Positions 1 through 7,987 are shown, counted from the first letter of the stretch. The stretch: DNA of 12,995 bases from Clostridia bacterium (GCA_021205485.1 JAJPXK010000157.1:1-12995); one strand, 5' to 3'. Notes: generated by a model not told the origin, from the sequence alone. A program made the numbers and translations.

Positions 1-2754
1 ATTCTGGATTTATTAAACACCTTATCGGTCGCTGGAGTTGCTGGAGGAACAATAAAATTATTTTCTAGTTTGTCTGATACCGCTACCAATTTAACGAACG
101 CTTTTAGTGGTATAAAGGGCGTTTTGGGTGGTGTAAGTGGCATATTAGGAAGTGTGAAGGGCATTCTTGACGGGGTAAGAGGCTGTTTTGAGGCTTGGCA
201 AAATAAAATAAAAGCCAATACTCTTTTTAAAATTGCATCGGCTGTTGCTTTGTTAGTTGGTGCAATAGTTGTGCTAACATTTGTTGATGAAGAAAAACTT
301 TCCAGCGCTTTACTTGCTATAACAATGCTATTTGCTGGATTAGTCGGAGCAATGGCCGTACTTTCCAAAATTGGTGGTGGCATTAGAAAATTAAAAGTTG
401 TCTCTGATATTATAACAGCAATGGCAGTTGCAGTTTTAATCCTTGCTTTAGCAATTAAAAGCTTATCAGATTTGGATAATGACGAAATGATAATGGGGGT
501 TTTTGGTGTTGCTGCATTAATAGCAATTTTAGTTGCTGCAGTAAAAGCTATTAGCGTCAATTCAAAAACTGTTATGAAAGGTGCTACACAAATTGTCATA
601 TTTGCATTAGCAATAAAAGTGTTAGCTTCAGCTTGTAAGTCTATGGCTAAATTGTCTTGGGGCGAAATGGCTAGAGGTTTAGTCGGTGTTGCCGCATTAA
701 TAGCTGCAGTCGCTATATTCCTGAATACAGCGAAATTTAGTAAAAGATGTTTTAGTAATGCTGCTGGTATGCTTATATTAGCGGTTGCTATTAAAATATT
801 AGCGTCAGCTTGCGGAACATTCGCTAAACTTAAATGGGAAGAAATCAAGAAAGGTTTAGTTGGAATCGGTGCATTACTTGCCGAATTAGTTGCCTTCACA
901 AATATTATAAAACCTAATAAGATGATTTCCACAGGTATTGGAATGATTGCCATTGCTGCTGCGGTATGCATATTAGCAAGTGCCATGCATTCAATTGCTA
1001 GCCTTTCTTGGGAAGACATGATAAAAGGGCTTTTAGGTATTGCTGGCGGTTTGGCTGCACTAGTCGTAGCTTTACAATTTGTTCCTAAGGGACTAATTAG
1101 TAAAGGTATCGGATTAATCGCAGTGGCAACAGCTATGCTGATATTAAGCAGTGCGTTGAATAAACTTGGCAACATGAGCTGGACTTCAATTGCTAAAGGT
1201 TTACTATCGCTAGGTGGGGCAATGCTTATTCTTGCGGTTGGCCTTAATGCTATGAAAGGAACCTTATCTGGTTCTGCTGCATTATTGGTCGCCGCTATTG
1301 CGATTATGGCTCTTGTGCCCTCATTGGCTTTATTAGGCTCATTAAGTTGGAAAACTATAGGAAAAGGTCTTCTTTTTCTTGCTGCTACGTTTGCTGTTTT
1401 AGGCATTGCTGCCTTAGTGTTAACACCTGTAACGCCAACACTCTTAGCTTTGGCGGCAGCATTGTTGTTAGTTGGTGTCGGTACAGCAGCACTCGGTGTA
1501 GGTATAATAGCATTATCTGCTGGGTTGACAGCATTTAGTGTATCATTTGTTTCATTATTTGCAGGAATAACATCATCGCTGGCTATTATTCTGGAAGGGC
1601 TTTTACAACTTGTAATTTCAGTCGCTTCAATATTGGCGAAAGGTATAATACAATTTGTTACGGTTTTAGGCGAAGGTGCACCAATAATAATGGAAGCAGC
1701 AAAAACAATACTTCTTTCGTTATTAAATCTTTTATATGAGGTCGCACCTGAATTAATTTCAACGGTCCTTTATCTTCTTGTCTGTATTTTAGAAACGTTA
1801 GTTGAGTATGCACCGCAGATAGTACAAGTGTGTATTGATTTGTTAATAGCCTGTCTTGAGGGGATTTTAAACAACGTCGACAAGATTATAGAGACCGGCA
1901 TAAATGTCGTTGTAGCTTTTATTGATGGTATCGCCAGTAAACTGCCAGATGTTATACAAGCTGCGTTTAATTTAATAATTAGCTTTATTAATGGTTTGGC
2001 CGATGCAATCGACAACAATGCATCAATATTGGTGGATGCAATTTATAAATTAATTAAATCGCTATTAAATGCAATAAAGACATTCTTTAGTGGCGGTGTT
2101 GATTTACTAAAAGACATCGGCAAGAACATAATGCAAGGTTTGGTTGATGGCATTAAGGGCATGTTTGATACTGTTAAAGAAGCAGTCACGAGTGTAGGCA
2201 ATAAAGTTAAGAACTGGTTCTGTGATTTGTTTGGCATTAATTCACCTTCCAAAGTTTTTATGGAATATGGTCAGTATATGGATGAAGGGCTTGCGAATGG
2301 CATTGACTCATATGCTGGAGAAGTAGAAGAAGCAACGGAAGGAATGGGTGAAGATGCCATCAATGGAATGCAAAATGCTTTAGAGCAAGTTGCAACTTTA
2401 GCAGAGAGTGGCGAGTTTAGTGAACCTACCATAAGACCTGTAATGGATCTGTCAGAAATTCAAAATGGAGCTGGGCAGATAAGTCAATTGATGGATAATC
2501 TCAATGGATACAATGTAAACGGGTCAGTAGACATTGCACAAAGGACTTCAAACAGTATGAGTAGTGGCACTGACAGTAGTGAAAGTTCTCTTTTAAGTGG
2601 ATTAGCGAAGTCAATGCAAAAAATAGCGCAAAACCAGCCGAGCACTTTTGAAAATACATTTAATATTACAGGTGATAATCCTAAGGAGATTGCTGAAGAA
2701 GTTTCTCGGATTATTGAAAAGCAAGTACAACGGAGAAATGCATCATGGGGGTAA
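1..2754 (+). CDS. Tail tape measure protein, 5'-truncated by the window
   Basis: The frame is open from base 1, so the gene starts upstream and the TTG at 70 is not the real start. The 917 residues seen are mostly hydrophobic helix. Tape measure proteins set siphovirus tail length, fill the tail tube and often enter the host membrane during DNA ejection. Five units of about 56-60 residues carry a Trp in a (L/M)(S/K)W context followed by a K-G-L/R-G-L hydrophobic stretch. The Trp residues are at about 220, 279, 337, 394 and 450, counting from base 1, and one or two degenerate units precede them. Long hydrophobic helices follow, to about residue 700. Near residue 745 lies the segment GINSPSKVF...YMDEGLANGI, a pattern common near the C-terminus of Gram-positive phage tape measures. 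The C-terminal 150 residues are polar. The stop overlaps the next gene by 10 bases. Role assigned from composition, length, motif and position before Dit. Confidence 0.9.
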   Translation: MLDLLNTLSVAGVAGGTIKLFSSLSDTATNLTNAFSGIKGVLGGVSGILGSVKGILDGVRGCFEAWQNKIKANTLFKIASAVALLVGAIVVLTFVDEEKLSSALLAITMLFAGLVGAMAVLSKIGGGIRKLKVVSDIITAMAVAVLILALAIKSLSDLDNDEMIMGVFGVAALIAILVAAVKAISVNSKTVMKGATQIVIFALAIKVLASACKSMAKLSWGEMARGLVGVAALIAAVAIFLNTAKFSKRCFSNAAGMLILAVAIKILASACGTFAKLKWEEIKKGLVGIGALLAELVAFTNIIKPNKMISTGIGMIAIAAAVCILASAMHSIASLSWEDMIKGLLGIAGGLAALVVALQFVPKGLISKGIGLIAVATAMLILSSALNKLGNMSWTSIAKGLLSLGGAMLILAVGLNAMKGTLSGSAALLVAAIAIMALVPSLALLGSLSWKTIGKGLLFLAATFAVLGIAALVLTPVTPTLLALAAALLLVGVGTAALGVGIIALSAGLTAFSVSFVSLFAGITSSLAIILEGLLQLVISVASILAKGIIQFVTVLGEGAPIIMEAAKTILLSLLNLLYEVAPELISTVLYLLVCILETLVEYAPQIVQVCIDLLIACLEGILNNVDKIIETGINVVVAFIDGIASKLPDVIQAAFNLIISFINGLADAIDNNASILVDAIYKLIKSLLNAIKTFFSGGVDLLKDIGKNIMQGLVDGIKGMFDTVKEAVTSVGNKVKNWFCDLFGINSPSKVFMEYGQYMDEGLANGIDSYAGEVEEATEGMGEDAINGMQNALEQVATLAESGEFSEPTIRPVMDLSEIQNGAGQISQLMDNLNGYNVNGSVDIAQRTSNSMSSGTDSSESSLLSGLAKSMQKIAQNQPSTFENTFNITGDNPKEIAEEVSRIIEKQVQRRNASWG

Positions 2755-3470
2755 TAATCTATAATGGAAAATCGTCAAAAGATTTTGGCTTAGAAGTATG
2801 GCAAGCACCAGAGTATCAAATACCAGAAAGAGATTATGAAACCGTACATATAGAAGGTCGCAGTGGTGATTTAGTAATTGACCGAGGCTCTTTCAAAAAT
2901 GTAACGAGGTCTTATACAATTTCATTTGGAAAAGACAAAGAGAAATACTTTACTCCGGTTGCCAAGAAAGTAGCTGAGTGGCTTCACTCATCGACAGGTT
3001 ATGCTAGATTGGAAGATTCATATGAACCGGAGTACTATAGACAGGCAATAGTTTATAAATCATTATCCATTACTAATTTATATGAAAAGGCTGGATACCT
3101 GACAATAGAATTTTATTGTAAACCGCAAAGGTTTTTGAAAGCAGGAGAAAAAGTTATAACGGTTGAAAGTGGTACAACAAAAAGTATACATAATCCAACG
3201 GTTTTTGCTTCACGCCCGATTATTAAAATCTATGGCTCAGGGTTTGGTACAGTCACAATTAATGATAAAACAGTAACAATAAATTCAATAGATGGATATT
3301 TAACGATAGACTGCGAATTGATGGAAGTTTATAAAGATGACGACAATTGTAATTCAAAAATTATATTAGATGGCAATGAATTTCCAAAATTAACGGAAGG
3401 CACGAACAGCATTTCTTTTTCTGGAAGTATTACGTCTTTGGAGGTTACACCAAAATGGTGGACAATATAA
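2745..3470 (+). CDS. dit: Distal tail protein (Dit family)
   Basis: A protein of 241 residues. The N-terminus (MGVIIYNGKSSKDFGLEV) and the following P-x-R-D-Y-E-x-V-x-I-x-G-R-S-G-D-L motif are typical of siphovirus Dit proteins. In this family a hexameric ring joins the tail tube to the tail tip or baseplate. The N-terminal half (to about residue 130) fits the Dit core. The C-terminal half, from the NPTVFASRPIIKIYG segment to the W-W end, is beta-rich and fits the galectin-like domain of this family. The ATG lies inside the tape measure gene (10-base overlap), with GGAG at 2732-2735 about nine bases upstream. The end overlaps the Tal gene by 16 bases, indicating translational coupling. The order tape measure, Dit, Tal is the canonical one and supports the call. 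Confidence 0.9.
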   Translation: MGVIIYNGKSSKDFGLEVWQAPEYQIPERDYETVHIEGRSGDLVIDRGSFKNVTRSYTISFGKDKEKYFTPVAKKVAEWLHSSTGYARLEDSYEPEYYRQAIVYKSLSITNLYEKAGYLTIEFYCKPQRFLKAGEKVITVESGTTKSIHNPTVFASRPIIKIYGSGFGTVTINDKTVTINSIDGYLTIDCELMEVYKDDDNCNSKIILDGNEFPKLTEGTNSISFSGSITSLEVTPKWWTI

Positions 3471-6400
3471 TTAAGTTATTTGATTCTGAAGAAACAAGCT
3501 TCGAATCTAATGGCATAGGAATATTAGCTGATACAGAGTCTTGTTTAGTTACAGAAGAACGTAATGGCGAATTTGAATTGGAAATGATTTATCCGCTTAA
3601 CGGTAGATATTTTTCAGAAATAGCCCTTAGGCGAATAGTTGTCACAAAATCTAACCCGTATTCCAATCCGCAGCCATTTAGGATTTATAGTATTTCTAAA
3701 CCTTTTGACGGAAAAGTAACAATAAATGCAGAACACATAAGCTATGATTTGTCCGGTTATCCTGTCGCTCCGTTTACTGCTTCGGATATTTCGAGTACTT
3801 TTATTAATATGAAGGAAGCCTGTGCGGTTGACTGTCCATTTACTTTTAGTACCAATAAGACTGTTACCAGTGACTTTGAATTAACTGTTCCAAGTAGTAT
3901 GCGATCTTTACTTGCTGGCTCAACAGGCTCAATTTTGGATGTGTATAGTACAGGCGAATACGAGTTTGACGGTTACAAAGTAAATCTATGGCTGAATAGG
4001 GGTAATAATTACGGCGTTACAATACGTTATGGAAAGAACTTAACAGATATTGAACAGGAAGAAGTATGCGATAATGTATATACAGGTGTGTATCCTTACT
4101 GGTACTCAGAAACTGATGATGTGCTTGTAACTTTAGTCGGCTACGAAGAAAGCTCAGATAGTGATGATGAAGAATCTGAAGATGATGATAACTATACCGT
4201 AGAAAATGGTGTGGTACATGCGAACACTGGTTACGAGTTTACAAGAATACTTACTCTTGATTTAACAAGCAAGTTTGATTCAAAACCTTCGCAAGCAGAT
4301 CTACTGTCGGCAGCAAAAAGTTACATAAAAGATAACGACATAACTACACCTACAATTTCAATAGACATTTCTTTCCAGCAGTTATCAAAAACAAGCGACT
4401 ATGAAAATTATGCAGCTTTGGAAGAGATAAAGCTCTGCGATACCGTAACTGTCGAGTATCCAGATTTAGGTGTTAGTGCAACAGCAAAATGTGTAAAGAC
4501 AGTTTACGACGCCTTAAAGGATGAATACGACGAGATTGAGTTGGGCTCTGCAAAATCCAATATTGCTAATACTCTATCGGAGCAGAGCAAAACAATATCT
4601 GAATCGGCAAGTAAATCATATGTAGACATAGCTCTTGACGAAGCTTCGGATTTAATAACGGGCAATTCAGGCGGATATGTCATAATCCATAGTTCAACAG
4701 GTGGCAAAACACCTGACGAAATTTTAATAATGGATACAGATGACCTTACAACAGCTCAAAACATATGGCGTTGGAATAAATCTGGTCTTGCACATTTCTC
4801 GGAGGGGTATAACAGTACAGCAAATGTTGCAATTACTCAAGAAGGTGAGATAAATGCGAATTTTATTACGGTCGGAACTTTAACCGCTATAGCATTAAGA
4901 AGTGAAGTTTTAAAGGACGATGACGGAAATGAATACTCTTTATTCAGTGTTACTTCGGATGGAACATTAAAAGCTTTAAATGCGACTATTGAAGGAACTG
5001 TAACGGCAACAGCGGGTGTAATCGGTGGCTGTGAAATTCAAAATGGATTACTGCAAGTGCCCGCTGCTAATATTACAGGGACATTAACCGCTAGTCAGAT
5101 TGATGCAGCTAATTTGAAAGTAGACGCCGCTAATATTAATGGAACTTTAACAATAGGTCAATTGCCAGATGACGTGGCGACAACGTCTGATATACCGACT
5201 ATCCCGACAAATATATCCGCATTTACAAACGACAGCGGTTATCAAACAGAAACTGGAGTTACAACGATAGTTAATGGCGTAGTTACTACCGACTATGTCA
5301 ATGCTTTAGGTATTACAGTAGACGCTGCTAATATTAATGGACTCTTAACAGCAGATCAGATCGATGTAACAAATTTAACAGTAGATGTCGCAAATGTTAC
5401 AGGAAAATTATTGTTATATGATACGACTTACGGAGATGTCTCGGATGTTGAATCCTCCGAATATGGTTTTTCTGTTGACAGCAAAGGCCTCTTGAAAGCA
5501 AGTAACGCAATGTTAGGTGGTACAATTTACGCCAATGCTGGACAAATTGCTGGCTTTGTAATTGATAGCAGTGATACGGCAGGTACAGTGTTTAATGTAA
5601 TAGAGCCAACCGATGGTAGTTATAATATCATGAGTTTAACTTGTGATACTGCAGGAAGTTCAACTTCTCAGAGTATAAGTATAGATAATGATCATTCTAT
5701 AACAGTGAGAGTAGGTAAATTAGAAACTTATTATCCATGGTATGGAATGAGGTTTACCAAATCAAGCTCACTAACCGATTATCGTGTTGATATAGTATGC
5801 ACGTATACATATGCCAATAGTTCTGGGAATGCAGATATGATTACAGATGTAGTAACGGTTACTATTGCGGCTGGTTCGACAAGTAAGAGTGTCTATAAAG
5901 TAATATCTTCATATACTCCTGCGTGGGTTACTGGCAATGTCAGACAAATTATAGTTTATGCCCCTAATAAATATATTTCATGCGTTAAAGAGAAATATGA
6001 TGACGACAATTATGGTGTATATTTAGGTACTGATGGAATTGGTGTTGGCAATGGCACATTTTATGTTGATAATTTTGGTGCATTAGTTTCCGAGTCTGCT
6101 TATATTAAAGGTGACATAGAAGGCAATTCTATAGTAACGACTAATTTTTGTGCTGATAAAGCTAATTTTGGCGGTTTGACCGCTTTAAACGGAAAAATAT
6201 CATCATCGTATAACTCAACTGCTATTGATATGACGTCAATGTCTGATGAGTTAGTAAAGATATATTTTCGTCAGATTTCTTTTGGTTTGACAAAAAATGC
6301 AGTAACTGCAGAGTTAAAAATTGGTAGCTATGCTGATAGCAGCGGCTCATCGGCTTTAGTATCAATTAATCCTGTTTCATTAAATGTAACATTTACAGTT

Positions 6401-6994
6401 AAAAATTCGATAACGGATAAAACGAGTACAAGAACTCAGCTCGTTGTATTTCCTTCAGGAGTATCCGAATATGAAGTCACAATTTCAATCTCCGGTGGGT
6501 TTACGGTGATTTCCACTGATGTTGAAACACAAATACTTACAGCATCAAGCGGCTTGTCTTATGCATATCAAGCTAACGATTCGATTCACGGGCAAATAGT
6601 TATAACTGGCGATTTGGTTCCGAATGAACATTTAGGATATTATTTAGGAGCATCTGGTAGTTATTGGAAAAATGTATATTATGGATCGGATAGGAAGTTC
6701 AAAGCGAATATAGAAGATGTTGACGCAAATGTCGCAATTAATTTTATAAAAGCTTTAAAACCAAAAATTTATGAATTTACAAATGATCCGAATAAAAAAT
6801 GTTATGGCTTGATAGCTCAAGACGTAGAAGATGCTTTGTTAAGTGTAGGTGTTGATTCATCTAAATGCTCAATAATAACGAAGACACATCCAATGGAACC
6901 TGATAGTGAGGAAAACTATTATGGTTTGTCTTATAGTTCCTTTATTTCACCAATAATAAAAGTACTGCAAGTTTTATGCAGTACGCTTGTATAA
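3455..6994 (+). CDS. tal: Tail tip/tail-associated protein (Tal-like) with C-terminal S74 self-cleaving chaperone domain
   Basis: A protein of 1179 residues. Residues 1 to about 370 match the N-terminal domain of phage minor structural or prophage endopeptidase tail proteins (ILADTESCLVTEERNGEFEL near the start, ending around IELGSAKSNI). This domain forms the hub at the tail tip below Dit. A serine/acid-rich loop interrupts it near residues 230-246. Residues 535-650 hold repeated VDAANINGTLT-like units, as in trimeric beta-structured fibres. The C-terminal 100 residues form a peptidase S74 (intramolecular chaperone) domain: YYGSDRKFKANI at about 1075-1086, then GLIAQDVEDAL. In this family a Ser/Lys dyad five residues apart cleaves just before the Ser. 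S1078 and K1083 fit, so the last 102 residues are probably released after trimer folding. I see no clear separate murein hydrolase domain. The ATG has GGAGG at 3439-3443. Confidence 0.85.
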   Translation: MVDNIIKLFDSEETSFESNGIGILADTESCLVTEERNGEFELEMIYPLNGRYFSEIALRRIVVTKSNPYSNPQPFRIYSISKPFDGKVTINAEHISYDLSGYPVAPFTASDISSTFINMKEACAVDCPFTFSTNKTVTSDFELTVPSSMRSLLAGSTGSILDVYSTGEYEFDGYKVNLWLNRGNNYGVTIRYGKNLTDIEQEEVCDNVYTGVYPYWYSETDDVLVTLVGYEESSDSDDEESEDDDNYTVENGVVHANTGYEFTRILTLDLTSKFDSKPSQADLLSAAKSYIKDNDITTPTISIDISFQQLSKTSDYENYAALEEIKLCDTVTVEYPDLGVSATAKCVKTVYDALKDEYDEIELGSAKSNIANTLSEQSKTISESASKSYVDIALDEASDLITGNSGGYVIIHSSTGGKTPDEILIMDTDDLTTAQNIWRWNKSGLAHFSEGYNSTANVAITQEGEINANFITVGTLTAIALRSEVLKDDDGNEYSLFSVTSDGTLKALNATIEGTVTATAGVIGGCEIQNGLLQVPAANITGTLTASQIDAANLKVDAANINGTLTIGQLPDDVATTSDIPTIPTNISAFTNDSGYQTETGVTTIVNGVVTTDYVNALGITVDAANINGLLTADQIDVTNLTVDVANVTGKLLLYDTTYGDVSDVESSEYGFSVDSKGLLKASNAMLGGTIYANAGQIAGFVIDSSDTAGTVFNVIEPTDGSYNIMSLTCDTAGSSTSQSISIDNDHSITVRVGKLETYYPWYGMRFTKSSSLTDYRVDIVCTYTYANSSGNADMITDVVTVTIAAGSTSKSVYKVISSYTPAWVTGNVRQIIVYAPNKYISCVKEKYDDDNYGVYLGTDGIGVGNGTFYVDNFGALVSESAYIKGDIEGNSIVTTNFCADKANFGGLTALNGKISSSYNSTAIDMTSMSDELVKIYFRQISFGLTKNAVTAELKIGSYADSSGSSALVSINPVSLNVTFTVKNSITDKTSTRTQLVVFPSGVSEYEVTISISGGFTVISTDVETQILTASSGLSYAYQANDSIHGQIVITGDLVPNEHLGYYLGASGSYWKNVYYGSDRKFKANIEDVDANVAINFIKALKPKIYEFTNDPNKKCYGLIAQDVEDALLSVGVDSSKCSIITKTHPMEPDSEENYYGLSYSSFISPIIKVLQVLCSTLV
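5120..5341 (+). repeat. Near-identical 24-base repeats inside the tail tip gene
   Basis: Bases 5120-5143 and 5318-5341 are the same 24 bases except for one (a C/T wobble difference). Both encode VDAANING. A third, more degenerate copy of the protein unit (AANITGTLTASQID) lies just before at about 5063-5105, and a fourth (VDVANVTGKLL) at about 5384-5414. The units probably form turns of a repeated beta-structure in the fibre part of the protein. Confidence 0.6.
6950..6984 (-). terminator. Probable intrinsic terminator of the lipoprotein gene, inside the 3' end of the tail tip gene
   Basis: A perfect 8-bp stem pairs GTACTGCA (6962-6969) with TGCAGTAC (6977-6984) across a 7-base loop. Read on the - strand, the stem is followed by TTTTATTATT, a U-rich tract, starting at 6961. 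Read on the + strand it is followed by a mixed sequence, so it favours termination of - strand transcription. It lies within the last codons of the + strand gene. The stem is only half G/C, so strength is uncertain. Confidence 0.5.
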
Positions 6995-6995
6995 A

Positions 6996-7469
6996 TTAGA
7001 AATACAGAAATGTTATTTCGGTAATTGTTGTTAAGTTTGTTAATATTGAACCGGCATATTTAATCGAACTATCTTTATCGATAGTACCAGTAGCACATCC
7101 ATACATGTTTCCATATATTCCATTAGATATAGCTGCTATCCTTGTAGACCCGACATACGAATTATATTCGCCGACGAGTTGAGCCTCTATTGTTATTGAA
7201 ATTTCATATCTATAGTAAAACTCATCTTCAATCACATCGCCTTCATTAATCTCGTTTTTAGCTGTAAGTACGGCTTTAATCTCACTTATATGTACAACAC
7301 AATCGTCGTCAATCTTGTAGTCAAACTCGCAATCAGGGTAAACGGGTAATTCATAACCGATTTCACAATCTGCAAGGTTAATAAGACCGCTATTATTCGA
7401 ACAGGACGCAAGAGGAACCGCAGATAAAGCAATAAGTGAGCATAAAGCTGTACAAATAAATTTTTTCAT
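6996..7469 (-). CDS. Predicted lipoprotein, putative moron/cargo gene
   Basis: A protein of 157 residues with a lipoprotein signal peptide: MKKF start, a hydrophobic core, and the lipobox L20-A21-S22-C23. The mature protein should therefore be lipid-anchored at Cys23 on the outer face of the cytoplasmic membrane. The mature part is acidic and looks beta-rich. I do not recognise its family. Its ATG has GGAGGT eight bases upstream, and a strong promoter lies close upstream. The gene is opposite in strand to all the tail genes around it and convergent with the tail tip gene, only one base apart. An independent promoter and a probable terminator suggest expression outside the late programme, for example in a lysogen. 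Known phage lipoproteins in similar positions (Ltp of phage TP-J34, for example) block superinfection. That function here is inference from context, not from sequence similarity. Confidence 0.8.
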   Translation of the reverse strand: MKKFICTALCSLIALSAVPLASCSNNSGLINLADCEIGYELPVYPDCEFDYKIDDDCVVHISEIKAVLTAKNEINEGDVIEDEFYYRYEISITIEAQLVGEYNSYVGSTRIAAISNGIYGNMYGCATGTIDKDSSIKYAGSILTNLTTITEITFLYF

Positions 7470-7492
7470 ATTTTTACCTCCGTGGTAGAATA

Positions 7493-7521
7493 ATTATAGC
7501 ATGGTGCTGAAATATTATCAA
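7493..7521 (-). promoter_or_regulatory. Near-consensus sigma-A promoter for the lipoprotein gene
   Basis: On the - strand, -35 TTGATA (7516-7521; five of six consensus bases) is followed by exactly 17 bases and -10 TATAAT (7493-7498; perfect). TGC precedes the -10, giving an extended -10 element. Transcription should begin around 7485, leaving a short leader with the GGAGGT site before the ATG at 7469. It is the best promoter I found in the window. Confidence 0.85.
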
Positions 7522-7549
7522 GATTTTTATGCACTGTACATTAAAATAA

Positions 7550-7587
7550 TTAAGCTCGGCGTTTTCTACCGAGCTTAAAAATTTTTT
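7550..7587. terminator. Bidirectional intrinsic terminator between the two minus-strand genes
   Basis: A perfect 10-bp stem pairs TTAAGCTCGG (7550-7559) with CCGAGCTTAA (7569-7578) across a 9-base loop. On the + strand it is followed by AAA and six T (7582-7587). On the - strand it is followed by TTATTTTAAT. It can end the 63-residue gene on the - strand and also stop + strand read-through from the tail genes. Confidence 0.8.
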
Positions 7588-7599
7588 ACATCATTTTTA

Positions 7600-7791
7600 T
7601 TAAGCATTCGCTTTTGCTTTTACATAAACGGAATGGATGTCTGTGACGAATTTCCGTAAATAAGGAGCAAATGCCACAATAGCCGCTAATGCAGGTATGA
7701 CAATATCGTATGCGGTATTAAACTTGTCCATAGCGGATTTGCCATTCGTTGAGCAACTTAAACCATTACTGCAAGAAACATTGTTTTCCAT
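7600..7791 (-). CDS. Small protein with one predicted membrane segment, function unknown
   Basis: A protein of 63 residues, not recognised. I chose the ATG at 7791 (MENNVSCSNG...) because GGAGGT lies five bases upstream. A longer reading from 7872 would add 27 residues but has no well-placed ribosome site. The first 20 residues are polar with two Cys (CSNGLSC). Residues about 35-52 (YDIVIPALAAIVAFAPYL) are hydrophobic enough to span a membrane, and a basic C-terminal tail follows. It is one of two - strand genes inside the + strand tail region and is separated from the lipoprotein by a terminator, so it appears to be its own transcription unit. I found no clear promoter for it. It could be a small holin-like protein, a membrane-acting peptide or an exclusion factor. 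The sequence does not decide. Confidence 0.6.
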   Translation of the reverse strand: MENNVSCSNGLSCSTNGKSAMDKFNTAYDIVIPALAAIVAFAPYLRKFVTDIHSVYVKAKANA

Positions 7792-7987
7792 AATTACCTC
7801 CGATAAATTAATTTTGGCGGTTTTAAGTTCCTCTCCAAGAACGAAAAATCCCTTACTTAATTTTAAACACATTTATGTACATTTAAACAAAGTTTCCCTC
7901 CTTGAAATACATTTAAATACATAAAACGAAGACTTAAAGCTTTTAAACGATGTGCAAATCCGCTATAAATTTTTAATGGAGAAATCA
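7792..7987. other. AT-rich divergent intergenic region
   Basis: This region separates the - strand island from the next + strand genes. It has two copies of TACATTTAAA (near 7878 and 7908) and an AAAGCTTT palindrome near 7937. A Shine-Dalgarno-like sequence, AAGGAGGG on the - strand (7896-7903), is followed only by very short frames (nine codons from an ATG 13 bases on). The region probably carries promoters in both directions. Only a weak + strand candidate could be pointed to. Confidence 0.4.
7942..7969 (+). promoter_or_regulatory. Weak candidate promoter for the downstream + strand operon
   Basis: TATAAA at 7964-7969 lies 16 bases after TTTAAA at 7942-7947. The -10 is good (five of six) but the -35 is poor. 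A promoter is expected here because the bidirectional terminator at 7550-7587 should block transcription arriving from the tail genes, unless the phage uses antitermination. Confidence 0.3.

Noticed and set aside
70..72. TTG as start of the tape measure gene
   Set aside because: The same frame is open back to base 1 with no ribosome site before 70, so the gene is truncated by the window edge.
4720..6990. A second DGR variable repeat in the tail tip gene
   Set aside because: No segment resembling the TR sequence was found there, and its C-terminus is an S74 domain, not a lectin-like fold.
7792..7872. N-terminal extension of the 63-residue minus-strand gene to 90 residues
   Set aside because: The ATG at 7872 has no properly spaced ribosome site, while the internal ATG at 7791 has GGAGGT five bases upstream.
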